This document shows, one piece after another, positions 6,609 through 10,174 of a stretch of 10,174 nt of DNA (position 1 is its first letter; every line of letters begins with the position of its first letter). The DNA comes from Clostridia bacterium. Its GTDB lineage: Bacteria; Bacillota_A; Clostridia; Oscillospirales; CAG-272. Both the position numbers and the translations under genes were made by a program. The notes under the pieces are model-generated. The model saw nothing but the letters and a program-made list of their open reading frames with translations. It was not told where the DNA came from and did not search any database. The stretch spans positions 1-10,174 of the forward strand of contig JAFTRT010000032.1 of NCBI GenBank assembly GCA_017462145.1, given 5' to 3'.

Positions 6609-6666
6609 GCTCAAGACGCTTGACAAAGCGGGCTATATATGATACAATATAAGCTATAAATAGCCC
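6604..6666. promoter_or_regulatory. Candidate XRE operator cluster in the divergent promoter
   Basis: Several symmetric elements overlap here. TCAAG-ACG-CTTGA (6611-6623) and CGCTT-GACA-AAGCG (6617-6630) are perfect palindromes that overlap each other and the -35 box of the plus-strand promoter. TTATAGCT (6604-6611) is the inverted copy of AGCTATAA (6652-6659). GGGCTAT (6630-6636) is inverted as ATAGCCC (6660-6666), flanking the -10 box. GCTATA occurs at 6632 and again at 6653, exactly 21 bases apart (two helical turns). Occupation by the XRE protein would block the plus-strand promoter. Which element is the real operator cannot be decided by eye. Confidence 0.5.
6620..6648 (+). promoter_or_regulatory. 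Promoter of the coiled-coil membrane protein gene
   Basis: Perfect -35 TTGACA (6620-6625), 17-base spacer, and -10 TACAAT (6643-6648). The predicted transcript starts near 6655 and has AGGAGG at 6687-6692. Such a strong promoter overlapped by palindromes is the usual arrangement for a gene held off by a repressor. Confidence 0.88.
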
Positions 6667-6699
6667 ATTATACTTTTGGGTGAAACAGGAGGTTTTGAT

Positions 6700-7626
6700 A
6701 TGAACAATCAGCACGATCAAATTCAGCTTTTGTGGAAAAAAACAAAAGCCAAGCAAGAGGAGATTTGTCAACGCCAAGAAGAACTGAATCAAAAAATTAA
6801 GCAGGAACTAGAGGAATTAGATAGGCAAAAATGGAAAGCAGTTGAAAGCGAAGCGAATAAGGTCTCCGCTCGCGCAAGAAGGCTTGATGAGAATGTAATC
6901 GATCTTGATTTTTCGTTGGGGTTGACTGCTAAATCTATTCTTTTGACCGTGTGTTTAGCAATCACGCTGGCGGCATTTTTCGTTTTGCTTCGCTTGTTTT
7001 TGTTTCCTTTTACCATCGTATCCGAGATTTTTACTTATGTTGTGATTGCGGTACTCTCCATTGTTTTTGCAATTCTTGCGGAACGAATCTATTGGATGAT
7101 TTTGGATAAAAAAAGTGATAAAGATGAAGAAGTACAGGCTTGGAGGCAGAAAAGAAGCGAAATATGGGCTGAGTTTGACAAAAAAAGAAAGTTCACAAAA
7201 GAAGAAAAATATTTGCAGGAGCAAAAAAATATTGACGAAATGAACCGTGAAAATCGTTACAGTGAAGTGAAACGGCAAATGATACGGGTTCAGCATGGGA
7301 ATGCAATCTTTTTTTCTTTCGGTAGATTTGGCTATTGTACGGCATACGATATTATGGTGGATGGTGTCAGTACGTATTATTCCTCTACCAACAAGTTTCA
7401 AATGGTCAAATTAAATCCGGGATATCATGCGATTGAAATCAGATTTATTTACCATAGTACAACCAATGGCTCTGTAAGTCATAGAGAATGCAGTTGGCAG
7501 CTTCAAGCAGGAGAAGAGGATTTACCGAAATTTATCACGTTTGATCGTGTAGATATTCAAAACGGAAAAATGTGCGAGGTATCGGCCGAGGAATTTGAAA
7601 AGATCAGTGGCAAGATGCTGATATGA
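6700..7626 (+). CDS. Unrecognised coiled-coil membrane protein with two TM helices and a C-terminal beta domain
   Basis: I do not recognise this 308-residue protein. It has no signal peptide. Residues 1-60 are charged and heptad-like, rich in K, E and Q (KQEEICQRQEELNQKIKQ), hence a probable coiled coil. Two hydrophobic helices follow at about 78-101 and 106-135 with a very short turn, so both ends should face the cytoplasm; the positive patch after the second helix (LDKKSDK) agrees. A second helical, strongly charged stretch spans about 140-195 (KRKFTKEEKYLQEQKNIDEM). Residues about 200-308 look like a compact beta domain: IMVDGVSTYYSS...KFQMVKLNPGYHAIEIRF is reminiscent of PEGA or DUF2846-type folds, without proof. 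The start at 6700 is fixed by AGGAGG seven bases upstream; a TTG at 6676 is rejected. The gene is AT-rich: one hand-counted row (7201-7260) is 19/60 G+C, against 40/60 for 9781-9840. Together with the divergent XRE regulator this suggests acquisition by transfer. Possible roles, all guesses: envelope stress, defence, or a membrane scaffold. Confidence 0.85.
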   Translation: MNNQHDQIQLLWKKTKAKQEEICQRQEELNQKIKQELEELDRQKWKAVESEANKVSARARRLDENVIDLDFSLGLTAKSILLTVCLAITLAAFFVLLRLFLFPFTIVSEIFTYVVIAVLSIVFAILAERIYWMILDKKSDKDEEVQAWRQKRSEIWAEFDKKRKFTKEEKYLQEQKNIDEMNRENRYSEVKRQMIRVQHGNAIFFSFGRFGYCTAYDIMVDGVSTYYSSTNKFQMVKLNPGYHAIEIRFIYHSTTNGSVSHRECSWQLQAGEEDLPKFITFDRVDIQNGKMCEVSAEEFEKISGKMLI

Positions 7627-7650
7627 ATCATTCAAACATATTTTAGCGAA

Positions 7651-7691
7651 AAACAGCCCGTGGCTCCCAAAGGAAAGGCCACGGGCTGTTT
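7651..7691. terminator. Bidirectional terminator between the membrane protein and AraC genes
   Basis: Perfect 14-bp stem AAACAGCCCGTGGC (7651-7664) with GCCACGGGCTGTTT (7678-7691) and a 13-base loop. The minus-strand tail continues with TTTTTCGC; the plus-strand tail has TTT then ACAGG. It lies 24 bases after the membrane protein stop and 43 bases beyond the convergent AraC stop, so it should serve both. The bases that follow (7696-7722) hold three GATATAT copies with no assigned role. Confidence 0.9.
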
Positions 7692-7734
7692 ACAGGATAT
7701 ATGGATATATGATTGATATATTTTCTTCGCTTTG

Positions 7735-8493
7735 TCAAATCAAATTATGTTTCCGATATTCCGTTGGCGTCATGCCGCAGGTTTTTTTGAAGGCATTGCA
7801 AAAATAAAACAGATTGTCATACCCCAACCGCTCGGAGATCTCGGTTACCGTGTAGGTGGTATGCGCCAACAGCTCCTTGGCCGTTTCCATGCGTAGGGAA
7901 ATGAAATAACGATAGACCGACGTACCGAAGACTTGACGGAATTTTCCTTCTAAAGAGGAGGGGGAACAGCCGCAGGCCTCAGCCACCTCTCGGACGGTGA
8001 TACCTTGGGATAAGTGTTCCTTCATATAGGCAATGGGACGGGAACAGGAAGAAGCGGTCATCTCCGCCGTGACAGCATCCTTCCCCTCTGACGGTCCTTG
8101 GAGGCAAAGGAGAAGATCGTTGAAATAATGGTTTCGAAGCTCCAATCCCACGGGGGTGCGGTGCGGGGAAAGCTGTTCCAGCTGTTGGAGATCCTCTTGC
8201 ATCCGCAGACTTGTTACACGGTATCGGCCTGTCCGAATGGGAAACAGCCCCTCCTGCTTTTGATGGAATTTGACGTACAAAAAACGAAGAGAGGACAGCA
8301 CGTGGCGTGACATGAGAGTGCGGTGGTCAAAGATCACCAGATCTCCCTTGGTTGCCACAAAAGAGCCTGCCTCGGTTTGAAAGGAAAAAGATCCCTCCAA
8401 CAGATAAAACAAACTGTCAATGGGCTGATAGCCTCGGGTCAGTTGAAATTCCTCTCGTTCGGACACATAACTGTCTGCCAAAACAGCAAGCAT
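7735..8493 (-). CDS. AraC-family transcriptional regulator
   Basis: A 252-residue AraC/XylS-type regulator. The N-terminal half (about 1-90) looks like the cupin-type sugar-sensing domain: FYLLEGSFSFQTEAGSF (29-45) and GDLVIFDH (50-57) fit a small beta barrel. The C-terminal 100 residues carry the two helix-turn-helix units: SQGITVREVAEACGCSPSSL (162-181) with KFRQVFG, and YTVTEISERLGYDNLFYFCN (214-233) with AFKKTCGMTPTEYRKH. The last segment matches the AraC signature closely. The start at 8493 is set by AAAGGAG seven bases upstream; the longer frame reaching 9192 runs through the promoter and into the opposite gene and is rejected. It is transcribed divergently from the FAD oxidoreductase, which is the obvious first target. 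A sugar or a sugar-derived acid is a likely effector, but nothing in the sequence names it. Confidence 0.94.
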   Translation of the reverse strand: MLAVLADSYVSEREEFQLTRGYQPIDSLFYLLEGSFSFQTEAGSFVATKGDLVIFDHRTLMSRHVLSSLRFLYVKFHQKQEGLFPIRTGRYRVTSLRMQEDLQQLEQLSPHRTPVGLELRNHYFNDLLLCLQGPSEGKDAVTAEMTASSCSRPIAYMKEHLSQGITVREVAEACGCSPSSLEGKFRQVFGTSVYRYFISLRMETAKELLAHTTYTVTEISERLGYDNLFYFCNAFKKTCGMTPTEYRKHNLI

Positions 8494-8529
8494 GGTGTTG
8501 CTCCTTTTTTGTTGGATTTTATATATATC

Positions 8530-8558
8530 ATCATAACATATTGTATTTTCTTTGTCAA
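8530..8558 (-). promoter_or_regulatory. Promoter of the AraC-family gene
   Basis: On the minus strand a perfect -35 TTGACA (8558-8553), 17-base spacer, and -10 TATGAT (8535-8530). The leader holds AAAGGAG before the ATG at 8493. Its -35 box occupies the same bases as the -35 of the divergent promoter, so the two probably compete for RNA polymerase. Confidence 0.85.
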
Positions 8559-8579
8559 GAGGATGGTGTATCATATAAA
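8552..8579 (+). promoter_or_regulatory. Promoter of the FAD oxidoreductase gene
   Basis: TTGTCA (8552-8557), 16-base spacer, and TATAAA (8574-8579). Both boxes and the spacer are slightly off consensus, as expected for an activator-dependent promoter. It overlaps the divergent AraC promoter at the -35. The leader is short, with GGAGGT at 8591-8596. Confidence 0.6.
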
Positions 8580-8584
8580 TATCA
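8569..8584 (+). promoter_or_regulatory. TATCA direct repeats, possible AraC-type half-sites
   Basis: TATCA at 8569-8573 and again at 8580-8584 start 11 bases apart, about one helical turn; a third copy lies at 8526-8530, just downstream of the AraC -10. Such direct repeats suit the two HTH units of an AraC protein. Their position over the -10 of the plus promoter would fit repression better than activation. The region is AT-rich, so chance repeats are plausible. Confidence 0.3.
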
Positions 8585-8601
8585 ATTTTTGGAGGTTTTT
8601 T

Positions 8602-9945
8602 ATGAGATTTGAGACCGAGATCCAATCCACCGTCTGTTGTGACGTGTTGGTGGTAGGCGGAGGGATGGCAGGCTTTGGTGCGGCCGTAGCGGCCGCACGG
8701 CAGGGAGCATCTGTCATGTTGGCAGAGGAAAACAGCTATTTGGGCGGAACTGCCACGGCAGGTTTGGTGTCCCCCATGATGACCTGCTTTGATACCGGGG
8801 GAGAGACCCAGATCATCCGAGGCATCTTTTCTGAACTGGTAGATCGTCTGGTTGCGGTAGGGGGAGCGGTTCCGCCTGCGGATTGCCGAAAGAACGACAG
8901 CTATTCGGGCTATAAAATGAAAGGACATTTGGGAACGACTCCCGTGGATAAAGAGAAGCTCAAGCTGATCATGGAGCGGATGTGCCGGGAGGCGGGGGTC
9001 ATCCTGAAGTATCGATATCTGTTTGTGGGAGCCGAAACCGAGGGGCGCTTCATCCGTGCTTGTACCTTTGCTACCAATAACGGCTTTTATCGGATTGAGG
9101 CCAAGAGCGTCATTGATTGTACGGGAGATGCCGCCGTGTGCTACCGAGCGGGAGGTGAGTGCTATTTCTCCGATGAAACGGGAGCACTCCAACCGGTTTC
9201 CACTTTTTTTCTGATCGACGGTGTGGACAAGGAACGGTTGGATGATCTGCTGTTATCCACTACGGATGAGCGTGCAAGAGCCTTTATGGATCTTTTGGCA
9301 GAGGAGCGTGCGGAACACGGCTTTCCCTGCGGAACGGTCAAGGTGCGCCTGTATGAACAGCCGGGTGGGATTTGGTCGGTGAATATGTGTCAGATCGATC
9401 ATCCCTTCGACGTGAACGATCCCGATTGTCTGACCGAGGCGGAAATCGAAGGCAGAGAGCAGGCACACGCCATTTTTGACTTTTTGGTACGCCGTGTTCC
9501 CGGCTTGGAGCACGCACGCTTGTTACAGACCTCCGACCGTGTGGGGGTTCGGGAATCCAGACGGATCGCAGGAGAATATTTGTTGACCTATGAGGATCTC
9601 TGTGCTTCTCGGATGTTTGAGGATGCTGTGGTGGTGCTTTCCAACTCGGTGGACGTACATACCTCGGGAGCGGTGAATTACCGGGCTTTTGCTAATCCTG
9701 CCCCGTATTCCATTCCATATCGCTCTTTGGTGCATCGGGATTTCGACAATCTGTGGTCGGCAGGAAAGACGGTCTCGGCCGATCGCTTGGCCCACGGTGC
9801 CGTTCGAGTGATGCCCCCCTGTGTTGCCATGGGACAGGCCGCAGGGATCGCCGCCGCTATGTCAGCCAAGGACGGAACCCCTGCTAGAGAGATTGCGGCC
9901 GCTGCTTTGCGGGAACAACTGAAACAAGAGGGTGCTTATCTGTGA
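8602..9945 (+). CDS. FAD-dependent oxidoreductase (FAD_oxidored family)
   Basis: A 447-residue cytosolic flavoprotein of the FAD_oxidored (PF12831-type) family. The dinucleotide-binding fold is at the N-terminus: DVLVVGGGMAGFGAAVAAA (14-32) with the GxGxxG-like GGGMAG, ending in MLAEE (39-43), where the acidic residue would contact the FAD ribose. NSYLGGTATAGLVSPMM (44-60), VIDCTGDAAVC (170-180), DRVGVRESRRIAGEYLLT (312-329) and the C-terminal FAD-contact segment SADRLAHGAVRVMPPCVAMG (392-411) are typical of the family. Members are found in many glycan-degradation regions, but substrates are mostly unknown, so none is assigned. The start at 8602 is fixed by GGAGGT five bases upstream; the frame is open back to 8323, but only through the promoter and the opposite AraC gene. 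It is divergent from, and probably controlled by, the AraC regulator. The stop codon lies in the loop of a hairpin. Confidence 0.93.
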   Translation: MRFETEIQSTVCCDVLVVGGGMAGFGAAVAAARQGASVMLAEENSYLGGTATAGLVSPMMTCFDTGGETQIIRGIFSELVDRLVAVGGAVPPADCRKNDSYSGYKMKGHLGTTPVDKEKLKLIMERMCREAGVILKYRYLFVGAETEGRFIRACTFATNNGFYRIEAKSVIDCTGDAAVCYRAGGECYFSDETGALQPVSTFFLIDGVDKERLDDLLLSTTDERARAFMDLLAEERAEHGFPCGTVKVRLYEQPGGIWSVNMCQIDHPFDVNDPDCLTEAEIEGREQAHAIFDFLVRRVPGLEHARLLQTSDRVGVRESRRIAGEYLLTYEDLCASRMFEDAVVVLSNSVDVHTSGAVNYRAFANPAPYSIPYRSLVHRDFDNLWSAGKTVSADRLAHGAVRVMPPCVAMGQAAGIAAAMSAKDGTPAREIAAAALREQLKQEGAYL

Positions 9946-9959
9946 TCAGCACCCTCTTG
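9925..9959 (+). terminator. Hairpin over the end of the FAD oxidoreductase gene
   Basis: Perfect 11-bp stem CAAGAGGGTGC (9925-9935) with GCACCCTCTTG (9949-9959) and a 13-base loop that contains the TGA stop (9943-9945). The left arm is coding sequence. No T-run follows on the plus strand (GGCGTTGGTGG), so it is not a classical terminator; transcript protection or factor-assisted termination is possible. The region from here to the promoter at 10052 shows no gene. Confidence 0.5.
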
Positions 9960-10051
9960 GGCGTTGGTGGCATGAGATCCGGCATTGGTTTTGAGAAGGG
10001 CCGACAGAATCGTTGGCGAAGACAGAAAAATGATAATTTTGGACTTTTGTA

Positions 10052-10080
10052 TTGACAAAAAAACATAATTGTGATATAAT
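10052..10080 (+). promoter_or_regulatory. Consensus promoter with extended -10 for the right-edge gene
   Basis: Perfect -35 TTGACA (10052-10057), 17-base A-rich spacer, and perfect -10 TATAAT (10075-10080) preceded by TGA, giving the extended form TGnTATAAT. It is the strongest promoter in the window. The leader of about 57 bases contains AGCATA (10088-10093) and its inverted copy TATGCT (10115-10120), a possible small hairpin. Confidence 0.93.
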
Positions 10081-10143
10081 TCCATTTAGCATAGTTTGTA
10101 TGTCAAAAAATTTATATGCTTGTAAAAAGCGGAAAGGAACACG

Positions 10144-10174
10144 ATGAAAAAAGTATTATGTCTTCTGTTGTGCA
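10144..10174 (+). CDS. N-terminus of a probable secreted protein or lipoprotein (3' end outside window)
   Basis: Only ten codons are visible, reading MKKVLCLLLC, after GGAAAGGAAC at 10131-10140. Two lysines followed by a leucine-rich hydrophobic run are the start of a Sec signal peptide. The two early cysteines are not yet in a visible lipobox, so lipoprotein is a guess. With a very strong promoter and a catabolic neighbourhood, a solute-binding protein of a sugar ABC transporter would be a natural candidate, but the sequence ends before this can be seen. Confidence 0.65.
   Translation, partial: MKKVLCLLLC

Noticed and set aside
7696..7722. Three GATATAT copies as a possible repeat array or attachment site
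   Set aside because: Too short, AT-rich and irregular; no matching copy at the other side of the cassette was found by eye.
8323..8601. N-terminal extension of the FAD oxidoreductase frame
   Set aside because: It lies opposite the AraC gene and over the promoter; GGAGGT at 8591 and the normal family N-terminus fix the start at 8602.
8494..9192. Long N-terminal extension of the AraC frame
   Set aside because: It crosses the divergent promoter and runs antisense to the FAD oxidoreductase; AAAGGAG and TTGACA/TATGAT fix the start at 8493.
10088..10120. AGCATA/TATGCT leader hairpin as a riboswitch
   Set aside because: Only six pairs around a 21-base loop and no conserved aptamer core; far too small for a known riboswitch class.
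1..10174. tRNA, rRNA, CRISPR arrays, transposases or IS ends
   Set aside because: None seen on either strand; the repeats found are promoter or terminator symmetries.

Overview
The window looks like a piece of chromosome from a gut-type member of the Bacillota (Clostridia-like). This is an inference from strong sigma-A-type promoters (TTGACA/TTGCTT, mostly 17-bp spacers, TATAAT), AGGAGG-type ribosome binding sites, a moderate-to-high GC content in most genes, and a gene set typical of carbohydrate-degrading anaerobes. No rRNA, tRNA, CRISPR array or insertion sequence was seen.

Layout from left to right: the C-terminal part of an NAD-dependent D-2-hydroxyacid dehydrogenase (2-757, +); a decayed gene behind it with a surviving ribosome binding site (about 788-1118, +); a glycoside hydrolase family 35 beta-galactosidase on the minus strand (1216-3330) with its own promoter and terminator; a wrecked PHP-domain phosphoesterase gene (3569-3964, +) whose promoter is intact; a sugar phosphate isomerase/epimerase-like TIM barrel (4100-4978, +); a uroporphyrinogen-decarboxylase-superfamily protein of the MtaA/CmuA methyltransferase type (5228-6238, +); a divergent pair made of a small XRE repressor (6331-6573, -) and a coiled-coil, two-TM membrane protein of unknown function (6700-7626, +); a second divergent pair made of an AraC-family regulator (7735-8493, -) and an FAD-dependent oxidoreductase (8602-9945, +); and, at the right edge, a strong promoter with the first ten codons of a probable secreted or lipoprotein gene (10144 onward, +).

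The layout is unusually monocistronic. Most intact genes have a recognisable promoter of their own and a hairpin behind them, and two of the hairpins serve convergent genes on both strands. The enzymes (GH35, TIM-barrel isomerase, hydroxyacid dehydrogenase, FAD oxidoreductase under AraC control) fit breakdown of galactosides or other glycans and oxidation or isomerisation of the sugars released. They are not arranged as one operon, so a shared pathway is an inference only. Two neighbouring genes are pseudogenes, which suggests that part of this catabolic region is being lost.

The most unusual segment is about 6331-7691. It is visibly AT-richer than its surroundings, is bounded by two perfect bidirectional hairpins, and carries the XRE regulator and the unrecognised membrane protein from a repeat-rich divergent promoter. 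It looks like a self-contained acquired cassette and is the best candidate here for something undescribed.
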